DNA of 64,000 nt, from positions 9,526 to 73,525 of the forward strand of contig CAZETK010000007.1 of assembly GCA_964515195.1 (NCBI GenBank), given 5' to 3'. The position numbers and the translations under genes are program-made. Below, piece after piece: positions 53,378-63,900 of the stretch; the first letter of the stretch is position 1; every line of letters starts with the position of its first letter. The notes beneath the pieces were generated by a model. It had not been told where the DNA came from, did not search any database, and saw only the letters and a program-made list of their open reading frames with translations. This stretch comes from Ga0074139 sp964515195 (lineage in GTDB: Bacteria > Bdellovibrionota > Bdellovibrionia > Bdellovibrionales > Bdellovibrionaceae).

Positions 53378-54140
53378 CACGCTTTTTAAGTATGAATCTT
53401 TTGCACTGGTTCAAAGTCGATGGCTATGGATTTATCTAATCGCCTTTAATTTGATTCTTTTTTTCTTGTACCATTTCAGCAACGAGCCCCAACAGTTATT
53501 CGTAAGTGTCATGAACGCCGTTCTTTTTTTTCATTCTATAGGCTTACTACTTTTTGCAACCTTGTCCTGGCAGAACAATTCTGAGTTCACTTCTCTGATC
53601 CTGACTCAGCCAATTAAAAGACATACCGTATTCTTGGCCAGAACCCTTGCCTTCTATCTTTATTTGATTTGCGCAGCAGGAGCATCGCTTTTGATTCAAA
53701 TAGGGCCGTCTTTGTCTCTTAATGAAATCTTTCGTCTGATAGCAAGCCAATCACTTATTATCATTATTTTTACCGGTATCGGCTTTCTTCTGGCCATTCA
53801 AATCCAAGACCGATTAAAAGCTATGGCCGTCGCGTCCGCTTTGATTTTACTTTTCACGCTTGCACTCGATGCCCTCAACCTTTGGATTATAACTAACTAC
53901 TCCTATTACCCGTTAGAAAAACTAATCCTAGTGTTGAGTTCTTTAAATCCTTTAACTCTCTTGAAATATCAAAACCTGACTCAAGATGAAAATTCATTAT
54001 GGATAGGCTATGCCGGCCTTTTGTTGAAAAGGGCATGGGACTCTGATCTTATTAAAATAGTCAGTGGCATAGCGTTGCTATTTTGGACATTCGGACCGAT
54101 TTCATGGGCCGGGTTAAAATTTCAACGCAAAGATTTTTAG
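53364..54140 (+). CDS. nosY: NosY, ABC transporter permease
   Basis: 258 residues from GTG 53364 (GAGG six bases upstream). Six membrane helices starting LWIYLIAFNLILFFLYHF; the loop NSEFTSLILTQPIKRHTVFLART is the typical NosY/ABC-2 coupling region, and helix end LNPLTLLKYQNL is also NosY-like. It translocates a substrate needed for CuZ site assembly. Last recognised gene of the nos unit. Confidence 0.9.
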   Translation: MKKFSTLFKYESFALVQSRWLWIYLIAFNLILFFLYHFSNEPQQLFVSVMNAVLFFHSIGLLLFATLSWQNNSEFTSLILTQPIKRHTVFLARTLAFYLYLICAAGASLLIQIGPSLSLNEIFRLIASQSLIIIIFTGIGFLLAIQIQDRLKAMAVASALILLFTLALDALNLWIITNYSYYPLEKLILVLSSLNPLTLLKYQNLTQDENSLWIGYAGLLLKRAWDSDLIKIVSGIALLFWTFGPISWAGLKFQRKDF

Positions 54141-54295
54141 ATAGAAAAATGATTGAATTTGTACCAACTTATGGCCTCAACTCTTTTAGGGCTGCAAATA
54201 CTCAAAGTTCAGCCGATAACAGACTGAAGCATCATTGTGAAATCGCAATTCATTTGGTTGTTGACTGGAGGTTGTCCTCAAGACCTAATATTTTA

Positions 54296-54610
54296 ATGAG
54301 ACTTCTATCAAATGTTTTTATCGGTCTTTTGATTCTCCCCTACCTTCAGCCCGCAAAAGCTTTAGGCGATTCAAAACCCAATATCGCTTCCGCTTGTGGA
54401 GGCAATAAAGTTTTTTACGAGTCACGGTGTAGAACACCCACTTCAGATGCGGGTAAGAAATGTAAATCATCCAAAGAATGCCAGAGTGTTTGCACAGTGG
54501 AAATACAGACACCAGATGTTTGCTTCGGGTTTGTTGAATACGAGGATGCCTGCACACAATATTTGGATAAATCCACTGACAGAATTACACCTGGAATTTG
54601 CATCGACTAA
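54296..54610 (+). CDS. Small exported cysteine-rich protein
   Basis: 104 residues from ATG 54296. N-terminus MRLLSNVFIGLLILPYLQPA then KALG is a plausible signal peptide. The mature ~80 residues hold eight Cys (ASACGG, SRCRTP, KKCKSSKECQSVC, DVCFG, DACTQ, GICID), enough for four disulfides. No family recognised. No good SD precedes the ATG (a GGAGG is 26 bases upstream), so the start is uncertain. It lies 155 bases after nosY and may be independent of it. Confidence 0.55.
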   Translation: MRLLSNVFIGLLILPYLQPAKALGDSKPNIASACGGNKVFYESRCRTPTSDAGKKCKSSKECQSVCTVEIQTPDVCFGFVEYEDACTQYLDKSTDRITPGICID

Positions 54611-54649
54611 AACCACCTTCTATTAGCTCGCTAAACGGCCCCAATGAGA

Positions 54650-54658
54650 TGTTATAAT
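54650..54658 (+). promoter_or_regulatory. Extended -10 promoter of the P-type ATPase gene
   Basis: TGT-TATAAT is a perfect TGNTATAAT extended -10 element 76 bases before the ATPase ATG. No good -35 box stands at 16-18 bases, which is usual for this promoter class. Confidence 0.6.
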
Positions 54659-54734
54659 TTCTGGCTAATCCGAACGAATTTGCTTTTTCAGTCTATTAAA
54701 TCTATGATTTCGCTCAGCATGAAAAAGGCGAATC

Positions 54735-57224
54735 ATGAAAAAGAAAATCTCACTTGAAAACTTAAATGGGCTTAAGGGCGGAGCCTCTGGATTAAGTGAT
54801 GCTGAAGTCGTCTCTCAACGTTCGCGCTTTGGGACGAACGCCATCATCGAGCGCGTAGGAAATCCATGGCTTGAGATAATTGTCGAAACCCTCAAAGACC
54901 CCATGATCTGGTTTCTTGTCGGAATCGGTATCGCGTTCCTTTTTGTGGGAGATCGCAATGAGGCGATCATTCTTTTCTTGGCGACGATTCCACTGCTTTT
55001 TATGGATGCCTTTCTCCACTGGAGGACCCAGGCTTCGACGGCCTCGCTTAAGGGGCAATTGGCAGCGGAAGCCTTGGTCATCCGCGAAGGTAAGCGCCAC
55101 CGTATCGACGCTCGCGATATTGTGCCAGGTGACTTGGTAGTCTTGAACTCCGAGAATCATTTTCTGCCGGCAGATGGATATTGGGAAAGTGTTGAGTCGA
55201 TCCAGGTAGATGAATCCGTCCTCACCGGGGAAGCCTTTCCGATTGCAAAAAAAACGGCGCCATTTGATGGTTTCCGGGCCCCACAAAACATTGTGATCGA
55301 TTCTGAATCACTAGGCTTTGCGGGAACTCGAGTGCTGACAGGAAGCGGTCTGCTTCGCATTTTATTTACGGGAAAAGAAACATTCTATGGCGAAATCGTG
55401 CAGTCGGTCGCTGCCATCACTCACGAACGCACGGCCCTTCAACATTCAATAGCGAATTTAACAAAGATACTCATCTATGCGGCCGCTGCATTCTGCCTAA
55501 TTCTCGCTTCGGTGCGGTTTTATCAAGGACACGGATGGTTGGACGCACTTCTAAGTGCAGCGACTCTGGCAGTAGCGGCGATCCCAGAGGAGTTTCCGAT
55601 CGTTTTTTCTTTCTTCCTGGGCGTCGGCGTTTACCGGTTGGCAAAGCGGCGCGCGTTGGTTCGACGTGCTGTTTCTGTCGAGAATATCGGACGGGTCACT
55701 CGAATTTGTACCGATAAGACCGGAACGATTACGGTTGGGCAACTCGAGCTGACCCATATCGATGTCACGAGCCCGTACTCTGAATCAGAGGCCCTTTTTT
55801 TTGCAAGCGTAGCCTCCAATCCTGATGGCACTGATCCAGTTGATCAGGCGATCTTGGCAGTTTCAAAAGAAAGAAGTCTCAAGATTCCACACCGGACCAA
55901 TGTAAACCCGTTCACTGAGGATCGCAAAAGAGAATCGGCGTTTTTCGAAAATCAAGGTCGTAGCTTTTGTGCCATAAAGGGCTCACCAGAAACCATTTTT
56001 TCGAAATCGATTCTTCCTAGCGCTGAAAAATCCAAGTGGCTAGATCGAACCGCAAAGTGGGCACGCGAAGGCCATAAGGTCTTGGCCGTTGGTATTCGTG
56101 AAGTAACCCCTGCCGAGTTAAAGGACGGGAAAGAACCAGACTCTGAATTTCAACTTGCGGGACTTCTTGCCTTTGAGGACCCAGCACGACCTGAGGTGCG
56201 TCCGGCCATCGAGTATTGTCAGAAAAACGGGATCAAAGTTTTGATGATTACTGGCGATCACCCTCAAACCGCGGCAGCGATCGCCAAAGATGTGGGGCTA
56301 GGAAAAGGCCAGCCCGTTGTCATTTCAGCTGAAGCTGATTCAGAGAAGTTTGAGGAAGCCTGGCTCAAAGCCAACCCCGATTTTCTTCGGGGTGCAGACG
56401 TTATTGCTCGTTGTAATCCAATACAAAAACTTCGTGTTGTTGAAGCCTTGAAATCATCCGGTGATCTTGTTGCGGTCACCGGGGATGGGGTGAATGATGT
56501 TCCGGCTTTGAAGGCGGCCGATATTGGCATTGCGATGGGTATCAAAGGATCGAGAAGTGCAAAAGAGGTCTCTTCCATTATTTTAAGCGACGATAACTTC
56601 AGCACAATTGTGAATGCAATTCGCGAAGGTCGGCAACTTTTCTCGAATCTGCGGCTAAGCTTTGAATATCTTTTACTAGTTCATATCCCCTTTGTTCTTT
56701 CAGCTGCGGTTGTCCCACTGATAGGTTATCCGCTTCTTTATTTACCGACGCATGTAGTTTGGCTGGAGCTGATTATTCACCCAACAGCGCTGTTCGCATT
56801 CCAGCAGTCAGTCAATCACGAAAATGATGAGGTGCCCGAGAGTCGAACTTCATTTTTCAACAAATCCGATGTGCTACGTATCTTCATGGCCGGATCGATT
56901 GTGACGATTATGCTCATTATAGCTTACGTAACTGGGCTTTCGGAAAGCGCGGATGCCAATCATGGGCGGGCCAAGGTGCTGGCTCTTATGCCGTTCTGGA
57001 GCGCGAGTCTTGCGGTTTTTTTAACCAAGGGGAAATCACGAACAGCAAATATAGTCGCTGCGATGACTGTCTTATCCTCTGTCCTGTTCATCCAATTTAA
57101 ATGGCTGGCCGAGCCACTTCACTTAACTCCTCTGCACAGCCTGGATTGGCTGAAAATAAGTGGCGCAGTTGTCGCTGCCACCTTCCTGCTTTTTATTCTG
57201 CGGAGGATAACTTCTTCGAGGTAG
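54735..57224 (+). CDS. Cation-transporting P-type ATPase, P2 type
   Basis: 829 residues. Landmarks: N-terminal GLSDAEVVSQRSRFGTNAI (cation ATPase N-domain), TGEA at ~164 in place of the usual TGES actuator motif, AAIPEEFPIVFSF (M4 ion site, PEEFP), phosphorylated Asp at ~326 in CTDKTGTITVG, KGSPE, MITGDHPQTAAAIAKD, and hinge GDGVNDVPALKAADIGIAMG. About eight to ten helices. The PEEFP and N-terminal layout put it in the P2 (Ca2+/Na+-like) group; ion not certain. Preceded by an extended -10 promoter; single-gene unit. Confidence 0.85.
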   Translation: MKKKISLENLNGLKGGASGLSDAEVVSQRSRFGTNAIIERVGNPWLEIIVETLKDPMIWFLVGIGIAFLFVGDRNEAIILFLATIPLLFMDAFLHWRTQASTASLKGQLAAEALVIREGKRHRIDARDIVPGDLVVLNSENHFLPADGYWESVESIQVDESVLTGEAFPIAKKTAPFDGFRAPQNIVIDSESLGFAGTRVLTGSGLLRILFTGKETFYGEIVQSVAAITHERTALQHSIANLTKILIYAAAAFCLILASVRFYQGHGWLDALLSAATLAVAAIPEEFPIVFSFFLGVGVYRLAKRRALVRRAVSVENIGRVTRICTDKTGTITVGQLELTHIDVTSPYSESEALFFASVASNPDGTDPVDQAILAVSKERSLKIPHRTNVNPFTEDRKRESAFFENQGRSFCAIKGSPETIFSKSILPSAEKSKWLDRTAKWAREGHKVLAVGIREVTPAELKDGKEPDSEFQLAGLLAFEDPARPEVRPAIEYCQKNGIKVLMITGDHPQTAAAIAKDVGLGKGQPVVISAEADSEKFEEAWLKANPDFLRGADVIARCNPIQKLRVVEALKSSGDLVAVTGDGVNDVPALKAADIGIAMGIKGSRSAKEVSSIILSDDNFSTIVNAIREGRQLFSNLRLSFEYLLLVHIPFVLSAAVVPLIGYPLLYLPTHVVWLELIIHPTALFAFQQSVNHENDEVPESRTSFFNKSDVLRIFMAGSIVTIMLIIAYVTGLSESADANHGRAKVLALMPFWSASLAVFLTKGKSRTANIVAAMTVLSSVLFIQFKWLAEPLHLTPLHSLDWLKISGAVVAATFLLFILRRITSSR

Positions 57225-57278
57225 CGCTAATCTGTTTTATTCTTGGCGGTGATTCAGCCCTATGATAAGTTTTTTCAT

Positions 57279-57836
57279 ATGAAGGTCGCAATTATTGGCG
57301 CCCGTGCCGGGCGTTTTGGTTTAGGTTCTGCTACTCTTCAAGAGTTTTCACGTCACGGACATTCCGTAAAAGCCTTTTCTCGAAGTGACTGTAATATTAA
57401 TGATCCCAATTGGTGTGAGGTTTTAAAAGATTCTTACGATGTGATTATCTTAAACGCTTTTGACCGCGAAAATCCAATGGTACAGCTTCAGGCATTCAAA
57501 CAGTTGTACGAAAGGTATCAGCACGACAGCCGGACACAACTTGTAGCCATTGGATCTATGGCGCACTATTTTAAAATAGAAACTCCCTACGAAAAAGCCA
57601 AGTTTAGTTTAAATCAATTTCTTATGAGGGTCGGAAAGAACTCCCTTGGCTATGAATGCAAACTTTGTTTATTCGAACCAGGGAGCATGGACAGTATTGT
57701 CCCCCATGTCACCTATCCCATGACCTACTCAACCTCAGAAGAGACAGCTCAGGTTTTAAGGACAAGTGTTGAAATGAATCTAAAGTTCCTCCACGTCGCC
57801 ATGCGAGGGAATCGTAAAGCCCATATTGGTGAGTGA
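57279..57836 (+). CDS. NAD(P)-binding Rossmann-fold protein, unknown function
   Basis: 185 residues from ATG 57279 (TTG 12 codons upstream possible). KVAIIGARAGRFGLGSATLQEF is a dinucleotide-binding loop of short-chain-dehydrogenase style, followed by VIILNAFDRENPM, LVAIGSMAHYF (Ser position) and TPYEKAKFSLNQF (YxxxK active-site pattern). This is consistent with an atypical, short SDR. The lack of a recognised substrate region leaves the reaction open. A hairpin follows its stop. Confidence 0.65.
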   Translation: MKVAIIGARAGRFGLGSATLQEFSRHGHSVKAFSRSDCNINDPNWCEVLKDSYDVIILNAFDRENPMVQLQAFKQLYERYQHDSRTQLVAIGSMAHYFKIETPYEKAKFSLNQFLMRVGKNSLGYECKLCLFEPGSMDSIVPHVTYPMTYSTSEETAQVLRTSVEMNLKFLHVAMRGNRKAHIGE

Positions 57837-57840
57837 TCTG

Positions 57841-57857
57841 CGTCTCATCTTGAGACG
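57841..57857 (+). terminator. Hairpin after the Rossmann-fold gene
   Basis: CGTCTCA-TCT-TGAGACG, a perfect seven-base-pair stem with three-base loop, begins four bases after the stop codon. No T tract follows, so it is a weak or Rho-assisted terminator. Confidence 0.5.
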
Positions 57858-57898
57858 GCACATGAATAATTATCAAGTATTTTGCAAGAAAGTCCGAT

Positions 57899-57950
57899 TA
57901 GTCTAGTGCTGGCCTCCTGAAGAATCACTCCTTCCAGGATTACTAGACTA
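57899..57950 (+). promoter_or_regulatory. Inverted repeat with nested stem upstream of the giant fibre gene
   Basis: TAGTCTAGT (57899-57907) is exactly inverted as ACTAGACTA (57942-57950). Inside, TCCTGAAG and CTTCCAGGA can pair with one bulge. The whole 52-base unit can form a two-part hairpin ending 22 bases before the fibre ATG. Confidence 0.55.
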
Positions 57951-57972
57951 CTAAAAAGGCTGACTTATACAC

Positions 57973-60900
57973 ATGTACGTTATTTGGATCTTAGGTTTTA
58001 TATTGACCATTCTGGGTCCTGTCGTGTCGGCAGGCTCAGGAATCACTTATCATGGTCGAATTCTACGGCCGGATAATTTACCTGTTACGAGCCCAAATGT
58101 TCAATTTCGAATTCAAGTAAAAACTCCAGGCGTAGAAAACTGCCTACTTTGGGAAGAGCTGCAAAGCAAAGATTTTACTAATTCAAATGGGACCTTTACT
58201 ATTACCATTGGTGATCCTAATGAAATTAGTCGAGTTCAAACAGATATTACTAATCCCAATACTGGTACACCGTTCACACTTAACCAGGTTTTTTCGAACC
58301 GACATAACTTTGCTTCTGGTCTAACGAGTTGTACGGTTGGAGATTCTTATAACCCTACAACATCTGATGGACGCGCCTTACAGGTCGAATTTCGAGAAAG
58401 TCCTGCCCATCCTTGGCAGCAGATGCCTCTAGCAAAACTTAACTATATCCCCATGGCTTTAAATTCATTGCAGTTGGAAGGCTACGCCGCCAAGGAGTTT
58501 TTAAAGATTGATCCTACTTCTGTTTACACTCCTCTCAGTGCAGGCCAAGTCAATACCTTAATGGATCTGATTGCGGGAACCAACAACCAGTATCTAAAAC
58601 CTGGTGATGCTTTCTCGGGAGATGTGACAGGGACCTATAATGCCACCGTAGTGGAAAAGATTCGTGGCACCAATGTAGTCTCGACGGCTCCTACCAGTGG
58701 ACAGGTTCTAAAATTTGATGGCACCAACTGGGTCCCATCGGCTGATGATTCCGGGGTCACATCGGATGCTTCTTACTCAGTTAAAGGCGTTGTGCAGATT
58801 AACACCGATCAAGCCACAAGTGGGCTTTATATCAATAACGGAGTTTTAGCGCTTCCTAATGTGATTGTAGCTGATACTGCTATTGGAGATGCCCAGACTA
58901 TTCCAGTTATTACTTATGATCAAAAAGGAAGGCTCACAGCTGTCACAACTGCCACTGTGGATGATGATACGAAACTTCCTCTAGCTGGTGGCACTATGCA
59001 GGGCTCAATTGATATGGGAACCAATTCCATTACCAATGCCACTAATATTGCCAGCACCAATGTCTCCACCCGAAATGTCGTATTAAACGATAATGACTCC
59101 AATACGATTACTATTAATGCTCCAGCTGATGTCACCCCTGGTAACTACACTTTAACTTTACCAGCCGTAAAAGGTGTAAACGGACAAGTGTTAGCACTTG
59201 ATGCTTTAGGAAACTTTGAGTGGATCTCACCTTCTACTGGATCTTTGACAGGCCTTACTTCTACAAATGCTTACTTAACAGTGGATAACTCCACTCCGGC
59301 CACTCCTGCTTTAACAGTCAATGTGGGAACTACGGCTAATACTGTGGCAGCCGGTGATGATGCCAGATTCACAGCGGCTCTGCAAAAAACTGACTATGCA
59401 TTAGATCTAGCAGATGTAGCCACTTGTACATCGGTTCAAAAGCCTTCTTGGAACACAGTAAATGATAAATGGGAGTGTGTGGCTATTGGCACAGTGCCGG
59501 AATCTGTGGACTTCACTGGTAACTTGGCAGGAGATGTGACAGGCACTCAAGGGGCTACAGTTGTAGAAAAGATTCGTGGCACCAATGTGGTGGCGACTGC
59601 TCCTACAAATGGACAAGTGTTAAAATTTGATGGCACCAACTGGGTTCCATCAGCTGATAGTGGTTTAACTTCAGAAACTGATCCCAATGTTCAAGCTTGG
59701 GCTAAGCAAGCTCCTGCAGCAAGATTTATCACTACAGGGGACACTTTGGATCTTGCCACTCGAGTCCCTTTTGCTTCAGCTGATCCAGCTGTTGGACAAG
59801 ATGGTCAGACTCTAAGATGGGATAATAGTACAAGTACTTGGGTGTGGTTTACTCCAGGGGTAGCTGGAAGTGGGTTGCAATCATTAGGTGGCCAAACAGG
59901 TAATACTCAAACATTTGCATCAAGTGTAGATAACACAAAGACAGCTCCTGAGATCTCTTCAGCTTCTGATGTACATACTTTCAGATACCCAATGGCTTCT
60001 ACTAATGGAGTGACCGCGGGTCTTATCTCAAAAGCTGAGTATGACTCTTTTGTAGCAAAGCTCACCTCTCCTTTAACTACCAAGGGTGATCTGTTAACTC
60101 GAGATGGCGCTGACCATGTAAGACTCCCTGTAGGTACTGATGGACAAGTGCTAGCTGCTGACTCTTCTGAGGCTAGCGGTCTTAAGTGGGTTACTCCTCA
60201 AAGTGGAGATATCACAGAAGTAGTAGCTGGAAATGGTCTCACCGATGGTGGCGATTCAGGTTCAGTGACTTTAAATGTTGGAGCCGGCACTGGTATCGTT
60301 GTTAATGCTGATGATATTGCCGTAGACGTCGGGACGACTGATGGCAAGATCGTACAAGTTCAAACCGGTGGAAAACTTCCAGCCCTTGATGGCTCTGACT
60401 TAACTAATCTTGATGCTGGTGATATTGCCTCAGGAGTTTTACCAATTGCTAGAGGTGGTACTGGACAAGGTACGGCTAATGATGCCCTTAATGCTTTACT
60501 TCCCACTCAAGCCACCCACGCCGGTAAGGTGCTGCAAACAGATGGCACAAATACATCTTGGCAGACCATTACAAGTGGCACTGTCACTGAGGTGACCTCT
60601 GCTAACTCTTATATCTCAGTGGCTAATACAACTACCACTCCTCAAATCACAGCTAATGTGGGAACTGCGGCAAACACCCTGGCCGCTGGCGATGATGCTC
60701 GTATCGTAGGAGCTTTGCAAGGTGCAGATTACGCCATAGACCTGGCTGATGTGGCCACTTGTGACAGTGATGAAAAACCCTCTTGGAACACTGTTAGTGA
60801 TAAATGGGAATGTGTGGCCATCACAGGATTTGTGACAGATGCCACAGGTTTTGTTCAAGATGGAAATACTTTTGGCGCTGATGCTGTTCTTGGAACAAAT

Positions 60901-63900
60901 GATAACTTTGCTTTGAAGTTTGAAACCAATAACACAACCCATATGACGATTTTACCTTCTGGTAAGGTGGGAATCGGTGAAACTGTACCTACATCTAAAC
61001 TCCACATAACAGCAAACGAAAACTCTAGCACAAATGGAACTTATTCGGGAATGAATCTCACTCTTAGAGCAACCCCTTCATCTGGTAACACTTCAACTTA
61101 CAGCGGGATGGGTGTTCACGCTATTTACATGGGTGGCGGCGCGGCTCCTACTAATACATTAAATGGTATTCAAGCTGAAGCAGTGCCCATGGACACTGTA
61201 ACCACGGTAAGAGGAGGTCATTTTAAGGGTGAAAATGGTATGGGTTATTCAGTAACTGATCTTCATGGTTCAGTATCTTATGCTCACACCAGTTCCTCTA
61301 CTACCAATATTTATGGCTCAAAATCTCAAGCCAATAAAAGTATTGGCACTTTAACAAATGGTTATGGAAGTCATAGTGAGTTCACAACAAGTGGACCGGG
61401 TACTGGGACAATTTCTTCAGCCTACGGCACTTATTCTGGGGTTTATCACAATCAGGCGTCTGCCACTATCACTGACGCGTATGGAGCTTATAGCGAGGTG
61501 AGAAAACCTGCTGGCACTATTACAAACGGCTATGGGGTTTATATTGGCGACGTGGAAGCTACCAATAAATACTCACTTTATGCCTCCGATGCGACAGCCC
61601 CTTCTTTCTTCGCAGGAAATATCGGCGTAGGAACTGGCGTGACATCACCTTCTAGCGCCCTTGATGTTAATGGGGTGGTGACTCAGCGAGGGATTGCCTC
61701 TCCAGCTGTCTCCCCTGCTGGTCAAGGTAGAATCTATTTTGATTCTACTTCCAATACTTTTAAAATCTCTCAAAACGGTGGAGCTTATGCGGATATCTTA
61801 ACCTCAGCTTCTGGCACTGGTGACATTACTGATGTTACAGCCGGAGCGGGACTTACTGGGGGAGCCTCCAGTGGCAATGCCACTCTTGCAGTGGGTGCAG
61901 GAACTGGTATTGTCGTCAACGCTGATGATATCGCCGTCGATGTGGGAACTACTGACGGCAAGATCGTGCAAGTGCAAACCGGTGGGAAGCTTCCAGCCCT
62001 TGATGGATCAAATTTAACAAATATCTTTCCCGATCAAACTGGAAACTCCGGAAAAGTTCTTACAACCGATGGATCAAATATTTCCTGGGGAAATGCCTCT
62101 TCAGGAACCGTAACAGAGGTGACATCAGCGAATGCTTACCTTTCAGTGGCTAATACAACTACCACTCCTGAAATCACAGCTAATGTCGGAACGACTGCTA
62201 ACACCCTAGCCGCTGGAGATGATGCTCGCATTACTGGGGCTTTGCAAGCTTCTGTCTACGCAGCAAATCTCGCAGATGCTTCCTGTTCCGACACCCAAAC
62301 CGCCTACTGGAGCACAGTCACCGATAAGTGGGCTTGCCAAAATATTGACTTTAGCGCTAGCGGTGCCTTCGTTGATGGTGGGAATGCTTTTGGAGCTGAT
62401 GCCACATTAGGAACCAATGATAACTTTGCTTTGAATCTTGAGACTAATGGAGCCACACGGATGAGCATTACCAAAGAAGGTTATGTACGTGTAGGTCAAT
62501 ATTTTACCCCACCAACGCTGCCATTTGAGGTTGTGGGGGCCGCAAGCCTAGGAGGGGCCGCCCAAACTGTTACGGGAAATAATGCACTGGCTACTGGCTT
62601 CAACAATACGGCCTCTGGAAATAATACATTTGTCGCTAATACGAGTAATACAGCTTCTGGAAATAATGCAGCAGCCTTTGGCGAAAGCAATCAAGCGCTT
62701 AGCAGATCTCAATTCGCAATTGGTACATATGGTCTGAACCTCGGGGGTAATACAACAACCTTAGTCTCTACAGATCCTCTTTTCACTATTGGAAATGGAA
62801 CAACACCACTGAATCGATCAAATGCCCTGACAATGCTTAAGAACGGGAACTTGGGGCTTGGCTCCACAGATCCGCAAACCACCCTAGATATTTCTGGAGC
62901 TGCTACTCTTCGCGGTATCTCAGCGCCAGCCGTCTCTCCTGCCGGACAAGGCCGCATTTATTTTGATTTGACTGAAAATAAATTTAAAGTTTCGCAAAAT
63001 GGAGGAATATATTCAGATCTTGTTTTGGACAACGCTATTAACGGATCAGGAACTGCTACCAAAATCCCGGTTTTCTCGGCAAGTTCGACCTTAGCTGACT
63101 CTCAGCTAACAGACAACGGAGCAAACGGAGTTGATTTTGGAAATTCGACGATCCAATTTGGAGGAACTCGTTTTATCCATACCCCAGGCAGTGATAATAC
63201 ATTTGTTGGTAAGGCCTCCGGCTCAACTACTCCTGGTTCAGAAAATACAACGGTAGGCTCGAAAGCTCTTCAAAATTCCTCTACCGGTAACACTGCAATT
63301 GGCTATTCCGCTTTACGCGTCACGACTGGTGGTGGAAATACAGCAGTAGGAAGAAATGCCTTGGATAGTAACTCAACTGGCTCCTTTAATGTGGCAATTG
63401 GTCAAGACGCTGGAACTACTTCGATAATAGCTAATGCCAATAAGACTGGCTCTCAAAACGTTTATATAGGTTACGACTCTGGACCTGGAACCGCAACTCA
63501 ACTAAGTAATGCGACAGCTATCGGCTATGGCTCGCGAGTAACGGCCTCCAATCAAGTAGTGATTGGGAATGATTCTATTACCCAAACATTACTTAAGGGA
63601 AATGTCGGAATTGGGGCCTCTGGCCCGACGACAGCGCTGGATATCAATGGCGCGATCTCTCAACGAGGTATGGTAGCCCCTGCTCTTTCTCCTGCTGGAC
63701 AAGGGCGCATTTATTTCGACTCTACTTCCAATACTTTTAAAATCTCCCAAAATGGCGGAGCTTACGCCGATGTTCTGACCTCTGCTTCAGGTGTTGGTGA
63801 TATCACCGATGTCACCGCAGGTGCTGGTCTTACAGGTGGCGCATCAAGCGGCAATGCTACATTAGCAGTAGGTGCCGGCACTGGTATCGTTGTTAATGCT

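Noticed and set aside
62496..62957. Minus-strand frames within the fibre gene
   Set aside because: They arise from the low-complexity Ala/Thr/Gly-coding sequence read backwards; no SD or domain is visible.
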